The position numbers and the translations under genes are program-made. The notes beneath the pieces were generated by a model. That model searched no databases and had not been told where the DNA came from. It worked only from the letters and a program-made list of their open reading frames with translations. A stretch of 64,000 bases of DNA from Escherichia fergusonii ATCC 35469 (GTDB lineage: Bacteria > Pseudomonadota > Gammaproteobacteria > Enterobacterales > Enterobacteriaceae), in contig NC_011740.1 of the NCBI RefSeq assembly GCF_000026225.1, forward strand, positions 2,542,001 through 2,606,000, read 5' to 3'. Below, piece by piece: positions 26,984 to 37,158 of the stretch; the stretch's first letter is position 1; the number at the start of each line of letters is the position of its first letter.

Positions 26984-27780
26984 CCGAATCAGTAGCCCGT
27001 TTGCGTGGCGAACAGTTAACCCTAGGATATGGCAAATATACCGTTGCGGAAAATCTGACTGTAGAAATTCCTGATGGTCACTTCACGGCAATTATCGGGC
27101 CAAATGGCTGCGGTAAATCCACGTTACTGCGTACCTTAAGCCGCCTGATGACGCCTGCTCACGGGCATGTCTGGCTGGATGGCGAGCACATTCAACATTA
27201 CGCCAGTAAAGAGGTCGCACGCCGGATTGGTTTACTGGCGCAAAACGCCACCACGCCGGGAGATATCACCGTGCAGGAGTTAGTAGCGCGCGGGCGTTAC
27301 CCGCATCAACCGCTGTTTACCCGCTGGCGTAAAGAAGATGAAGAAGCGGTAACGAAAGCGATGCAGGCCACAGGAATAACTCATCTGGCAAATCAAAGCG
27401 TTGATACCCTCTCCGGTGGACAACGTCAGCGAGCGTGGATCGCGATGGTGCTGGCCCAGGAAACGGCAATTATGCTGCTCGATGAACCAACGACCTGGCT
27501 GGATATCAGTCATCAGATTGATCTACTGGAACTGCTAAGCGAACTGAACCGCGAGAAAGGCTATACTCTGGCGGCGGTACTGCACGATCTTAATCAGGCC
27601 TGTCGTTACGCCAGCCATTTGATTGCATTGCGGGAAGGGAAAATTGTCGCTCAGGGAGCACCGAAAGAGATTGTCACTGCTGAATTGATCGAGCGTATTT
27701 ATGGTTTGCGTTGCATGATAATTGACGATCCGGTAGCCGGAACACCGCTTGTAGTGCCGCTCGGGAGAAATAAAAAATGA
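26980..27780 (+). CDS. fepC: Ferric enterobactin ABC ATPase FepC
   Basis: FepC drives ferric enterobactin import. The 266-residue protein has Walker A GPNGCGKST near residue 41, the ABC signature LSGGQRQRAWIA near 144 and Walker B IMLLDEPTTWLD near 164. The ATG at 26980 overlaps the fepG stop by four bases. The C-terminus is about five residues shorter than I recall for K-12. The gene is convergent with fepE. Confidence 0.96.
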   Translation: MTESVARLRGEQLTLGYGKYTVAENLTVEIPDGHFTAIIGPNGCGKSTLLRTLSRLMTPAHGHVWLDGEHIQHYASKEVARRIGLLAQNATTPGDITVQELVARGRYPHQPLFTRWRKEDEEAVTKAMQATGITHLANQSVDTLSGGQRQRAWIAMVLAQETAIMLLDEPTTWLDISHQIDLLELLSELNREKGYTLAAVLHDLNQACRYASHLIALREGKIVAQGAPKEIVTAELIERIYGLRCMIIDDPVAGTPLVVPLGRNKK

Positions 27781-27805
27781 AAAAAGGGAGCGCATTACCG
27801 CTCCC
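27779..27805 (-). terminator. Terminator of fepE
   Basis: The stem GGGAGCG / CGCTCCC is followed on the minus strand by TTTTTTCATTTTTT. It overlaps the end of fepC on the other strand and could also act there weakly. Confidence 0.75.
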
Positions 27806-27814
27806 CGGTTGTCA

Positions 27815-28954
27815 TCACACTAACTGTTCATCTACCGTAATGGCTTTCTCCATCTTGCGAGAAAGCATGGCGTTACGCATCAGTACACTACCACAAGCAA
27901 CCATTCCACCCACAAGCGCTGCCAGAATGGCAATAATCGCTCTCCCCGGACCATCTTTCTTCACCGGCAATGATGGTTTCATCTGATATTTAAACGGTGA
28001 AAATTTGACATCGCTAACATTCAGCTTTTTGAGTTGCTCTACGTAATACTGTCGATTACGCAAATCGCCATTCAGTTCGGCTACGTCTGTAACGCCTTTT
28101 TCGATTTCCAGTTTACGCTGAATACCATCGGCACCGAGAGAAATTGAAAATTCTGGATCGTCTTTTACTGCCTGTCCGTTGCTATAAACTGGTTTTTTAA
28201 TCCCGGCAGCGTTGGCAATGTCGAGCGAATAATTCAGTCGTTGAATATTTGCATCCAACTGATTACGTATTTTCACACGATCCTGAGCCAGTTTTTCTTG
28301 CTCAAAACGGGTTTTAATTTCCAGTTTATTACGGATATTCTCCAGTGATTCTGTAACCACCAGATTGGAAATATACTGGATATAACCTGCCAGAACCTGC
28401 TGTGCTTCTTCTTTTGTCGGTGCAGTAAAGCTTAAACGCCAGGCAGTATAGAGCGCAGTTTCATCTTTCTTCTTGCTGGAGTTCTCATCCACCGCTTTCA
28501 TTTTCTCGCTGAGCGCAACAATAGCCCGGTGTAACTCCAGTTCATCAATTTCAGCTCCTTTCAGTTGATCCATAACATAAGGTGAGGAGCGGAGATAATC
28601 TTCCAGCAGTGTAGGAGATTGAAACTTCTTAATAAAAAGGTTAAATACGCTGCTACGATCAATACCAGCGTCGACATCCAGTACACGTAATTTGGTAAAT
28701 GTTCTTTCCAGTTCCTGCCACTGCACGGCTTCTGCAGGAGTGACTACCGCTGCACTGGTCCATTTTTGTGGCAACAAAAAGGAAATTAATATTCCGGCAC
28801 AAGCAAATGCAAAACTAATGGCAATAATTTGCTTCTTTGCCCGCCAAAGAACGTCAATAAGATGTAATAAATCTATTTCATTTCTGTCAGGCGAAGGTAA
28901 TGCATAGCCGACGAAATCCGAGTCTTTTTCTCGATTTACATTTAATGATGACAT
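27815..28954 (-). CDS. fepE: FepE, Wzz-family polysaccharide chain-length regulator
   Basis: The 379-residue inner-membrane protein has the Wzz architecture: a membrane helix near residues 40-60 (IIAISFAFACAGILISFLLPQ), a long periplasmic helical domain, and a second helix near 343-362 followed by a short tail. FepE homologues set very long O-antigen chains in Salmonella. Despite its name, a role in enterobactin transport is not established. Sequence is clearly more divergent from K-12 than its neighbours, mostly in the first 30 and last 40 residues. The ATG at 28954 (MSSLN) is preferred to 28990. Confidence 0.9.
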   Translation of the reverse strand: MSSLNVNREKDSDFVGYALPSPDRNEIDLLHLIDVLWRAKKQIIAISFAFACAGILISFLLPQKWTSAAVVTPAEAVQWQELERTFTKLRVLDVDAGIDRSSVFNLFIKKFQSPTLLEDYLRSSPYVMDQLKGAEIDELELHRAIVALSEKMKAVDENSSKKKDETALYTAWRLSFTAPTKEEAQQVLAGYIQYISNLVVTESLENIRNKLEIKTRFEQEKLAQDRVKIRNQLDANIQRLNYSLDIANAAGIKKPVYSNGQAVKDDPEFSISLGADGIQRKLEIEKGVTDVAELNGDLRNRQYYVEQLKKLNVSDVKFSPFKYQMKPSLPVKKDGPGRAIIAILAALVGGMVACGSVLMRNAMLSRKMEKAITVDEQLV

Positions 28955-29130
28955 GTGTGAAACCTGAGGTTTGAGTCTATAAAAGCACAACGGTGAATAT
29001 AATATTCTAACAGGATCTGAGAATTATCCGAAAGAACTCTTTCACTATTTTTACCCCAAAATGAGTAGCAAACTCAGCAACCCCAGCAATGGAGCAGGTC
29101 TCAGAGAAATTAATAACTCTTAAGAATAAA

Positions 29131-29163
29131 AAAACCATAATCATTTAGTCGGATTATGGTTTT
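29131..29163 (-). terminator. Terminator after entF
   Basis: The 12-bp stem AAAACCATAATC / GATTATGGTTTT is followed on the minus strand by further T residues. It separates entF from fepE, so fepE is probably expressed from its own promoter or by readthrough. Confidence 0.8.
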
Positions 29164-29199
29164 CCGTGGGATTATTACAAATTCTTTATTAACGTACTG

Positions 29200-32100
29200 T
29201 TAGTTATTAATTGATGTCCTTATTAATGGTCCTATTTGTTTAAAATAACCAGGGGAAATAATATCCACATGCGCACAATCTAAACGATAAATATCCAGCT
29301 CGGCTATCCACGGCGACCAGGCCCGTTCGGGACTCATTCCTTCCTGAAGAGTACGTTCGGCAACAAACAGCGTCGCTTTGCCGTCAAACGGTACACTATG
29401 AGCAGTGGTCAACAAGCGCACTGCATCAGCGTAGTTGCCTTCAATGGTGGTAAACAGCTCCGTTGAAGTACTCCCCTGCTGTGCCGCCAGGAAGGCTTCA
29501 CGTTCGCGGTTAATCTCCGCCAACACTTCCGGGTCCAGACCATTAGCTTCTTTTTCCTGCCAGTTCTGCGTTTCTGGCGGCCAGGTATCCAGCAAGCCAA
29601 GAAATGCTACCTGTTCGCCACGGGCACGCAGCCTTGCCGCTATTCCCTGCGCCAGCGTACCGCCCAGCGAATACCCCAGCAGGTAATAAGGACCGTGCGG
29701 TTGTTGTTCAAGTAACGTTGCCAGATGCGCTTCGCAGACTTCATCCAGGTTTGCCGCCGTCTGCATGGGGCCATGAGGGCGCGGAGACTGGATGCCAATA
29801 ATCGACCATTGAGGATCTAGATAACGCGAGAGCACGCTAAACTGCCAGGCAAAACCAGATGCTGGATGGAAACAAAACAGCGTCGGGCCATTACCTTCAC
29901 GCAACGGCAGGATGGTTTCAAATCCCATGCGCCGGGAGCTGTCTTCTTCACCATCAATAACCGTTGCCAGTTTGGCGACGGTTGACGCGACCATCACCTG
30001 CCCCGGCGTCATCTGACGGGCAAACTGTCGACTTAACTGCGCAGCCAGTTTCATTGCCAGTAGTGAATGACCGCCAAGCGCAAAGAAATCAGCATCGGCA
30101 TCCTGCACGTCACAACCCAGCAATGACGAGAACGCCGCGGCGATAATCGTTTCACTGCCCGCTTTCGGCGCACGCCCCGGCGCTTGTGCCTTCAGTTCCG
30201 GCAACGGTAAGGCTTTGCGATCCAGCTTACCGTTGGCGCTAAGTGGTAACTGTGGCAGTTGCAGCAGAACCACGGGCACCATATGCGGTGGCAATTTTTC
30301 GCGAAGCTGCGCCTGCAATGTGCTGGTATCCAGTGGCAGGCCCGATTGCGACACCAGATAGCCCACCAGTTGACGCGCATCCCCTCCGGTGGCTGCCGCC
30401 TGATTAATCACACAAGCGTGGGTAACTGCTTGCTCGACATCCGGCAGCGCCTGCATCACACGATCGATTTCGCCCAGTTCAATCCGCTGACCACGAATTT
30501 TTAGCTGATCATCACTACGCCCGAGATACTCCACCGCGCCGTTATCCAGCCAGCGGGCAACATCTCCGGTACGGTACATCCGTTCACCTGGCGCGAAAGG
30601 ATCGGCAATAAAGCGGCTGGCTGTCAGATCGGGTCGTCCAAGATACCCCTGCGCCAGTTGAATACCGGTGAGATAGAGATCGCCTGCCACACCCGGCGGC
30701 ACCGGATGCATCATCGCATCGAGAATGCGCAGGCCCGTGTTCCACACCGGGTAGCCAATCGGCACACTGCTGCCGCGTACCGCTGCAAGTTCAGCACCAA
30801 AGGCTGGATACCAGCTCACATCCACCGCCGCTTCCGTCGGGCCATAAAGATTATGTAACGGCGCGCCAGTTAACTGCTGCCATTCGCGACATAAATCGGC
30901 TGGTAAGGCTTCTCCACTACAGAAAACCTGTTTCAACGTCGCGCAACTCTGGCGAGCGGTTTCCGACGTCAGCGAAGCAACAAACGCCGCCAGCATCGAC
31001 GGCACAAAATGCGTGGTCGTTACGCCATATTCGGCAAAGAATTGTTGCATAGCGAGCGGATCGCGGTGCGCTTCCGGTTCAGCCATCACCAGTTTCGCCC
31101 CAGCAATAAACGGCCAGAAAAACTCCCACACCGAGACATCAAAACTGCACGGCGTTTTTTGGGCAACAACATCTTCGCCTGTGAGCGTGTAGTGGTTTTG
31201 CATCCATAACAGGCGGTTAACGATAGCCGTCTGCCCGACCATCACCCCTTTCGGCCTGCCGGTGGAACCGGAGGTAAAGATGATATAAGCCGTGTGGTGC
31301 GGTTGTGAAAGTTGCAGCGGCGCACTGCCCTGCGGTGTAAGCGGGGCGTTATAGCAAAGACTGGTTAAATTGGGGATATCGCTAAAGCGCGGCAGTTGAT
31401 CATCGGTGGTGATTAACAGTGACGGACACGCATCTTCCAGCATCATTTTCAGGCGATCGTCCGGATAGCCCGTATCCAGCGGTAGCCAGGCCGCACCTGC
31501 TTCAACTATCGCATGTAGCGCCATAGTCAAAAAGACCGAGCGCGGTAGTGCCACCGCTACGCTGTCGCCAGGTTTGACGCCGCGCTCACGCAGCAGATTC
31601 GCCAGCGCCACCACCTGCTCGCGCATTTCCCGATAACTGAACTGGTAACGCACATCTGCCAGTGCCGGAGCATCCGGCGTTTTTGCCGCCTGTTCTGCCA
31701 CCAGCGCGCTCAGTGTGGTTTCTGGAATCTCAACCTGAGTGGCGTTGATCTGCGCCAGCTGTGCATACTCTTCTGGCAGCATAATATCGACATCGCCGCA
31801 CAACCGCGCCGGATCCGCGGCAAACTGCGCCGTCAGCATTTTCAGCCGTTCAGCATGCTGGATTAACGTTGGCTCATCGTAACGCTGTTTATTGGCGAGG
31901 ATCTCAATACTCAAATCACCGTGTTCATCCGGGAACAGCGCCAGTTCAAGGTCATTAACCGGACCGGTTGCCAGGGTATGGGTTTGCGCCTGTACATCAG
32001 GAATATCCAGTTGGTAATCAAACACCTTGATATTGAGTACCGGACCGAACAACGGTTCCTCTCCTGCGACTCGCCCACTGTCACGGACAATTTGTTCGGC

Positions 32101-33081
32101 ATCGTAACGTTGATGACGACGCATTTTTTTCAGTTGTGCCGCTAGTCGGGCTGCCAGTTGCGGCAACGTTTCTTGTGCCTCAATGTGAATACCCAACGGC
32201 AACACGTTGAGCACAGGTCCGGTAGCCGTCAGCGCAGCTGAGCCCAGTCGACGCATAAAGATAAATCCGGCGGCATAGTCCATGTGGTTGCACAATCGCC
32301 CCAGCCACAAAGCCGCCAGCGCAAGGGCTATATCGGTACGTTGTAAACCTGAAAGTTGCGTAGCCAACTGGCGGAATTCCCCGCCGTTAAATTCCAGTTT
32401 CAGACGCAAAATATCTGCCGAGGCGCTGCGCCCCGGTAAAGGGACTGGAGAAAGTGACGCGGGCGGTGGTAGTTGACGACGTTGCTCCGCCCAGAATGCC
32501 GCATCACGCTGCCAGGCTTCGCTTTCGCGATACTGCTGGTACTCTTCCACCACGTCAGCGAAAGGCGTAAACGGCGAAGCCGGTGTTGGTTCGCCACGCA
32601 TCCATGCACAGTAAATGTTGGCGATCTGGCGGGTAATGACCGGGAAACTGAAGCCATCGACCAGCAAATGGTGGTAACGCTGATACCAGTACCAGCGGTT
32701 ATCTGCCACCTGTATCAGTTGATGAAAAACCAGAGGTTTACCGCTATCGACGCGCAGATCTTGTTGCAAATCCGCCTGCATTAATGCCTGCGCAGTACCG
32801 TGCGGATCAATGTTGGTTCGCAGGTCGATAATTTCTGGCAGTTCGAACGTCAGCGCATCATCGACCCATTGCCAGACTTCGCCGTTATCTTCCGTAAAAC
32901 GCATCCGCAGCGTATCTGCTTGCGCTAATCCGGCAACCACCGCGCGAGCCAGTAATGGCGCATCAACATCTCCGGTTAACTCAACGTAATGCGCCACGCT
33001 CCAGGCGGAGGGTAAATCCGACAGTTTTTCTGCCATCCAGATGCCGGGCTGTGCGGCAACTAAAGGTAAATGCTGGCTCAT
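29200..33081 (-). CDS. entF: Enterobactin synthase component F (NRPS)
   Basis: EntF is a 1293-residue nonribosomal peptide synthetase: condensation domain (HHLLVDG near residue 138), serine-specific adenylation domain (IIFTSGSTGRPKG near 605, YRTGD near 850), carrier domain (FFALGGHSLLAMK near 1000) and thioesterase (LLGYSLGGTLAQ near 1132). It joins three dihydroxybenzoyl-serine units into enterobactin. The ATG at 33081 overlaps the ybdZ stop; an open frame runs 46 codons further upstream through ybdZ but is not used. The last 17 residues differ from K-12 more than the rest. Confidence 0.97.
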   Translation of the reverse strand: MSQHLPLVAAQPGIWMAEKLSDLPSAWSVAHYVELTGDVDAPLLARAVVAGLAQADTLRMRFTEDNGEVWQWVDDALTFELPEIIDLRTNIDPHGTAQALMQADLQQDLRVDSGKPLVFHQLIQVADNRWYWYQRYHHLLVDGFSFPVITRQIANIYCAWMRGEPTPASPFTPFADVVEEYQQYRESEAWQRDAAFWAEQRRQLPPPASLSPVPLPGRSASADILRLKLEFNGGEFRQLATQLSGLQRTDIALALAALWLGRLCNHMDYAAGFIFMRRLGSAALTATGPVLNVLPLGIHIEAQETLPQLAARLAAQLKKMRRHQRYDAEQIVRDSGRVAGEEPLFGPVLNIKVFDYQLDIPDVQAQTHTLATGPVNDLELALFPDEHGDLSIEILANKQRYDEPTLIQHAERLKMLTAQFAADPARLCGDVDIMLPEEYAQLAQINATQVEIPETTLSALVAEQAAKTPDAPALADVRYQFSYREMREQVVALANLLRERGVKPGDSVAVALPRSVFLTMALHAIVEAGAAWLPLDTGYPDDRLKMMLEDACPSLLITTDDQLPRFSDIPNLTSLCYNAPLTPQGSAPLQLSQPHHTAYIIFTSGSTGRPKGVMVGQTAIVNRLLWMQNHYTLTGEDVVAQKTPCSFDVSVWEFFWPFIAGAKLVMAEPEAHRDPLAMQQFFAEYGVTTTHFVPSMLAAFVASLTSETARQSCATLKQVFCSGEALPADLCREWQQLTGAPLHNLYGPTEAAVDVSWYPAFGAELAAVRGSSVPIGYPVWNTGLRILDAMMHPVPPGVAGDLYLTGIQLAQGYLGRPDLTASRFIADPFAPGERMYRTGDVARWLDNGAVEYLGRSDDQLKIRGQRIELGEIDRVMQALPDVEQAVTHACVINQAAATGGDARQLVGYLVSQSGLPLDTSTLQAQLREKLPPHMVPVVLLQLPQLPLSANGKLDRKALPLPELKAQAPGRAPKAGSETIIAAAFSSLLGCDVQDADADFFALGGHSLLAMKLAAQLSRQFARQMTPGQVMVASTVAKLATVIDGEEDSSRRMGFETILPLREGNGPTLFCFHPASGFAWQFSVLSRYLDPQWSIIGIQSPRPHGPMQTAANLDEVCEAHLATLLEQQPHGPYYLLGYSLGGTLAQGIAARLRARGEQVAFLGLLDTWPPETQNWQEKEANGLDPEVLAEINREREAFLAAQQGSTSTELFTTIEGNYADAVRLLTTAHSVPFDGKATLFVAERTLQEGMSPERAWSPWIAELDIYRLDCAHVDIISPGYFKQIGPLIRTSINN

Positions 33082-33296
33082 TGCGCCTCCTGCTGCTGGA
33101 TGAAATTCGCCGGTGTCAGAGTACGCCAGTGGGCGTCCAGCCAGTGCTGGCAGGACGCCTGTGACTGCGGCTGACACACAACATCCCAGCCTGCCGGTAA
33201 GGCGCACTGTTGCGGCCACAGACTGAATTGCCCCTGCGCATTGCGTAAAATGTAAAACACGCCCTGCGGATCATCGAAGGGATTACTGAATGCCAT
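33078..33296 (-). CDS. ybdZ: MbtH-like protein YbdZ
   Basis: The 72-residue MbtH-family protein binds the EntF adenylation domain and supports its activity. It has the conserved NPFDD start and the tryptophan motifs SLWPQQCALPAGW and DAHWRTLTP. It overlaps entF by four bases (ATGA) and starts two bases after the fes stop region, in the fes-ybdZ-entF operon. Confidence 0.95.
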   Translation of the reverse strand: MAFSNPFDDPQGVFYILRNAQGQFSLWPQQCALPAGWDVVCQPQSQASCQHWLDAHWRTLTPANFIQQQEAQ

Positions 33297-33298
33297 AT

Positions 33299-34501
33299 TC
33301 AACTCCTGTCATGGAAAAGTGGTTGCCAGAGGTCGATTAGCCCCTGCATCAAGCCACCGCGCCAACAAAGCGCATCATGTCCGCCGTCAACCTGACGCCA
33401 GAAAATGGATTCTTTTAGGGGGGTTAATTGCGCATACAGCGCCTGATTGGCCCGCATGATCATCGGCTCGCGAATACCCGCTTCCAGCACAATGCGCAGA
33501 CCTTCGGCGCTAACTTCACCAGCTTTGAGCTGTTCAAGTAACACGCCCTCTTGCTGCCCGCCCCGATGCGGCCACCAGTACGATCCCGACTGGCTTAATA
33601 CACAGCCAAAGCGTTCAGGCCAGCGCAGTCCGGCATACAGCGCGGAAAGCCCACCAAAACTCTGCCCGGCGACCACAGTAAGATCGGCGCGATCGCTAAA
33701 GGGGGCGATAGTTTTCACCTGGGGTAATAACTCTTGCTGTGCTGCCAGCCAGAAATCCGCATTACATGGCAGTTCGTGGGCACGTTGCGTGGTGTCGATA
33801 GAGTCGATCAACACGTACACGGCGGGAGGAAGTTGCTGACGATGGGTCAGAGAAGTCAGCGCAGGCCAGACGGGCATACTCTGCGCCCAAAATTCGCCAT
33901 CAAGTAAAACTGCCAGCGGACGTTCTTCTGCTGTTGCATCGCCGGTGGTAAAAATCCATACACGGCGTGAATTTTTCAACCGTTCACTTTTCCAGATAAT
34001 TTCTTTGGCAGGCGTTTCTGGCGCTTGCGGACAATCCCATCCAGGTTGCAGGGGCGCTTGCGGCATTTCAAGTGCAGAAACAGCGTGCCCTCGCCCACCT
34101 TTCCAGCTTTGTGGATTCAGCGGATCGGCTATCGCCTGGGGTAATAGTTTTCGCCAGCCTTCGCGCAATTCAAGGCGATCAGGGGATGGTGCAGAAAAAA
34201 TGTCATCACGTTCGGTAGGAATAAAACAGTAGCTGCCGCGCCAGTTGGCATTGAGTTGTGTCGTCCACTGCCAGACATCGGTCCCTGCAATTCGCTGCAT
34301 CGACTGGGGTTGGCTGTTCTGATGGTGATCGGTCACGCCAGTGATATAGACCCATACGCGCTTTATCGTCGAGTGGTCTTCAGCACCTTGTGGATCACGC
34401 CACCAGAAAGTGACCTGATACATTTTGTCATTCAGACGCTGACATTCCGGGCCATGTTTCGACTGCCACCAGCTCTCACTTCCTACTTTTAACGCTGTCA
34501 C
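33299..34501 (-). CDS. fes: Enterobactin esterase Fes
   Basis: Fes hydrolyses ferric enterobactin in the cytoplasm so that iron can be released. The 400-residue protein has an N-terminal beta domain and a C-terminal esterase domain with the nucleophile in VVAGQSFGGLSALYAG near residue 280 and the catalytic His in DGGHDALCW near 374. It is the first gene of its operon and divergent from fepA across a Fur region. Confidence 0.96.
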   Translation of the reverse strand: MTALKVGSESWWQSKHGPECQRLNDKMYQVTFWWRDPQGAEDHSTIKRVWVYITGVTDHHQNSQPQSMQRIAGTDVWQWTTQLNANWRGSYCFIPTERDDIFSAPSPDRLELREGWRKLLPQAIADPLNPQSWKGGRGHAVSALEMPQAPLQPGWDCPQAPETPAKEIIWKSERLKNSRRVWIFTTGDATAEERPLAVLLDGEFWAQSMPVWPALTSLTHRQQLPPAVYVLIDSIDTTQRAHELPCNADFWLAAQQELLPQVKTIAPFSDRADLTVVAGQSFGGLSALYAGLRWPERFGCVLSQSGSYWWPHRGGQQEGVLLEQLKAGEVSAEGLRIVLEAGIREPMIMRANQALYAQLTPLKESIFWRQVDGGHDALCWRGGLMQGLIDLWQPLFHDRS

Positions 34502-34550
34502 ACCATAACCCCATGTTTACTGTGCAATTTTTCATTGATTGCAGAAATAT

Positions 34551-34587
34551 ATTGATAATATTATTGATAACTATTTGCATTTGCAAT
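34551..34587. promoter_or_regulatory. Fur region between fes and fepA
   Basis: A run with ATTGATAATATTATTGATA followed by ACTATTTGCATTTGCAAT carries overlapping Fur half-sites. It lies 50 bases before fes and about 160 before fepA. Confidence 0.75.
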
Positions 34588-34743
34588 AGCGTAATGGCGC
34601 GCCGTGGGAAGCGCGGACATTAATTAATCAACTGCACTGCGTGTCTTTCAGGATCAAAGGTTTTCGCGGTAGCGGGATACGTCGTATTGATGACGACTAC
34701 GCCCGACAGTTGCAATTCGTGGCAAAAATGCAGGAATAAAACA

Positions 34744-36984
34744 ATGAACAAGAAGATTCATTCCCTGGCCTTGTTGGTCAATCTGGGGATTTATGGGGTA
34801 GCGCAGGCACAAGAGCCAACCGATACTCCTGTTTCACATGACGATACTATTGTCGTTACCGCCGCCGAGCAGAACTTGCAGGCGCCTGGCGTTTCGACCA
34901 TCACCGCAGATGAAATCCGCAAAAACCCGGTTGCCCGCGATGTGTCGGAGATCATTCGTACCATGCCTGGCGTTAACCTGACCGGTAACTCCACCAGTGG
35001 TCAGCGTGGTAATAACCGCCAGATTGATATTCGCGGCATGGGTCCGGAAAACACGCTGATTTTGATTGACGGTAAGCCTGTCAGCAGCCGTAACTCGGTG
35101 CGTCAGGGCTGGCGTGGCGAGCGTGATACCCGTGGTGATACCTCCTGGGTGCCGCCTGAAATGATTGAACGTATTGAAGTTCTGCGTGGTCCGGCAGCTG
35201 CGCGTTATGGCAACGGCGCGGCGGGCGGCGTGGTTAACATCATTACCAAAAAAGGCAGCGGCGAGTGGCACGGCTCCTGGGATGCTTATTTCAATGCGCC
35301 AGAACATAAAGAGGAAGGTGCCACCAAACGCACCAACTTTAGCTTGACCGGTCCGCTGGGCGACCAATTCAGCTTTCGTTTATATGGCAACCTCGACAAA
35401 ACTCAGGCTGATGCGTGGGATATTAACCAGGGCCATCAGTCCGCGCGTGCCGGAACCTATGCCACGACGTTACCAGCCGGGCGCGAAGGGGTGATCAACA
35501 AAGATATCAATGGCGTGGTGCGTTGGGACTTCGCCCCTATGCAGTCACTCGAACTTGAAGCGGGCTACAGCCGCCAGGGTAACCTGTATGCGGGTGACAC
35601 CCAGAACACCAACTCTGACGCTTACACTCGCTCTAAATATGGCGATGAAACCAACCGCCTGTATCGCCAGAACTACTCGCTGACCTGGAACGGTGGCTGG
35701 GATAACGGCGTGACCACCAGCAATTGGGTGCAGTACGAACACACCCGTAACTCGCGTATACCGGAAGGTTTGGCGGGCGGCACCGAAGGGAAATTTAACG
35801 AAAAAGCGACACAAGATTTCGTCGATATCGATCTTGATGACGTGATGTTGCACAGCGAAGTTAACCTGCCGATTGATTTCCTCGTTAACCAGACGCTGAC
35901 GCTGGGGACTGAGTGGAATCAGCAGCGGATGAAGGACTTAAGTTCCAACACCCAGGCCCTGACCGGAACGAATACCGGCGGTGCTATTGATGGTGTAAGT
36001 GCTACTGACCGTAGCCCATATTCAAAGGCAGAAATTTTCTCGCTGTTTGCCGAAAACAATATGGAGCTGACTGACAGCACCATCGTAACGCCGGGGCTGC
36101 GTTTCGATCATCACAGCATTGTCGGCAATAACTGGAGTCCGGCGCTGAATATATCGCAAGGTTTAGGCGATGACTTCACGCTGAAAATGGGCATCGCCCG
36201 TGCTTATAAAGCGCCGAGCCTGTACCAGACTAACCCGAACTACATTCTCTACAGTAAAGGTCAGGGCTGCTATGCCAGCGCGGGCGGCTGCTATTTGCAA
36301 GGTAATGATGACCTGAAAGCGGAAACCAGCATCAACAAAGAGATTGGTCTGGAGTTCAAACGCGACGGCTGGCTGGCGGGTGTCACCTGGTTCCGTAACG
36401 ATTATCGCAATAAGATTGAAGCGGGCTATGTGGCTGTCGGGCAAAACGCAGTCGGCACCGATCTCTATCAGTGGGATAACGTTCCAAAAGCGGTGGTTGA
36501 AGGTCTGGAAGGATCGTTAAATGTGCCGGTTAGCGAAACGGTGATGTGGACCAATAACATCACTTATATGCTGAAGAGTGAAAACAAAACCACGGGCGAC
36601 CGTTTATCGATCATCCCGGAATATACGTTGAACTCAACGCTGAGCTGGCAGGCACGGGAAGATTTGTCGATGCAAACGACCTTCACCTGGTACGGCAAGC
36701 AGCAGCCGAAGAAGTACAACTATAAAGGTCAGCCAGCGGTTGGACCGGAAACCAAAGAAATCAGTCCGTACAGCATTGTGGGCCTGAGCGCGACCTGGGA
36801 TGTGACGAAGAATGTCAGTCTGACCGGCGGCGTGGACAACCTGTTCGACAAGCGTTTGTGGCGTGCGGGTAATGCCCAGACCACGGGCGATTTGGCAGGA
36901 GCCAACTATATCGCGGGTGCCGGGGCGTATACCTATAACGAGCCGGGACGTACATGGTATATGAGCGTAAACACTCACTTCTGA
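34744..36984 (+). CDS. fepA: Ferric enterobactin outer-membrane receptor FepA
   Basis: FepA is the TonB-dependent receptor for ferric enterobactin and for colicins B and D. The 746-residue precursor has a signal peptide ending GVAQAQ, a TonB box DDTIVVTAAE, a plug domain (DIRGMGPENTLILIDGKP near 98) and a 22-strand barrel ending in aromatic HF. The sequence is very close to K-12. The ATG at 34744 starts the signal peptide; the frame is open 19 codons upstream without support. A BIME follows it before entD. Confidence 0.97.
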   Translation: MNKKIHSLALLVNLGIYGVAQAQEPTDTPVSHDDTIVVTAAEQNLQAPGVSTITADEIRKNPVARDVSEIIRTMPGVNLTGNSTSGQRGNNRQIDIRGMGPENTLILIDGKPVSSRNSVRQGWRGERDTRGDTSWVPPEMIERIEVLRGPAAARYGNGAAGGVVNIITKKGSGEWHGSWDAYFNAPEHKEEGATKRTNFSLTGPLGDQFSFRLYGNLDKTQADAWDINQGHQSARAGTYATTLPAGREGVINKDINGVVRWDFAPMQSLELEAGYSRQGNLYAGDTQNTNSDAYTRSKYGDETNRLYRQNYSLTWNGGWDNGVTTSNWVQYEHTRNSRIPEGLAGGTEGKFNEKATQDFVDIDLDDVMLHSEVNLPIDFLVNQTLTLGTEWNQQRMKDLSSNTQALTGTNTGGAIDGVSATDRSPYSKAEIFSLFAENNMELTDSTIVTPGLRFDHHSIVGNNWSPALNISQGLGDDFTLKMGIARAYKAPSLYQTNPNYILYSKGQGCYASAGGCYLQGNDDLKAETSINKEIGLEFKRDGWLAGVTWFRNDYRNKIEAGYVAVGQNAVGTDLYQWDNVPKAVVEGLEGSLNVPVSETVMWTNNITYMLKSENKTTGDRLSIIPEYTLNSTLSWQAREDLSMQTTFTWYGKQQPKKYNYKGQPAVGPETKEISPYSIVGLSATWDVTKNVSLTGGVDNLFDKRLWRAGNAQTTGDLAGANYIAGAGAYTYNEPGRTWYMSVNTHF

Positions 36985-37021
36985 TGCTAACGTCAGATTG
37001 TTGACAAAGTGCGCGTCGTTC

Positions 37022-37123
37022 ATGCCGGATGCGGCGTGAACGCCTTATCCGGCCTACAAAAATCTTGCCAATTCAATATATTGCAGGATAGTGTAGGCCT
37101 GATAAGCGTAGCGCATCAGGCAG
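37022..37123. repeat. BIME (paired REP elements) between fepA and entD
   Basis: One REP unit (GCCGGATGCGGCGTGAACGC, then CTTATCCGGC, 37024-37054) is followed about 35 bases later by an inverted unit (GTGTAGGCCTGATAAGCGTA, then GCGCATCAGGC, 37091-37121). This is a typical BIME. Confidence 0.85.
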
Positions 37124-37158
37124 TTTTGCGTTTGTCATCAGTCTCTAATATGGTCGAC

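Noticed and set aside
33082..33219. Upstream extension of entF by 46 codons
   Set aside because: It overlaps ybdZ in another frame; the ATGA overlap and K-12 length fix the start at 33081.
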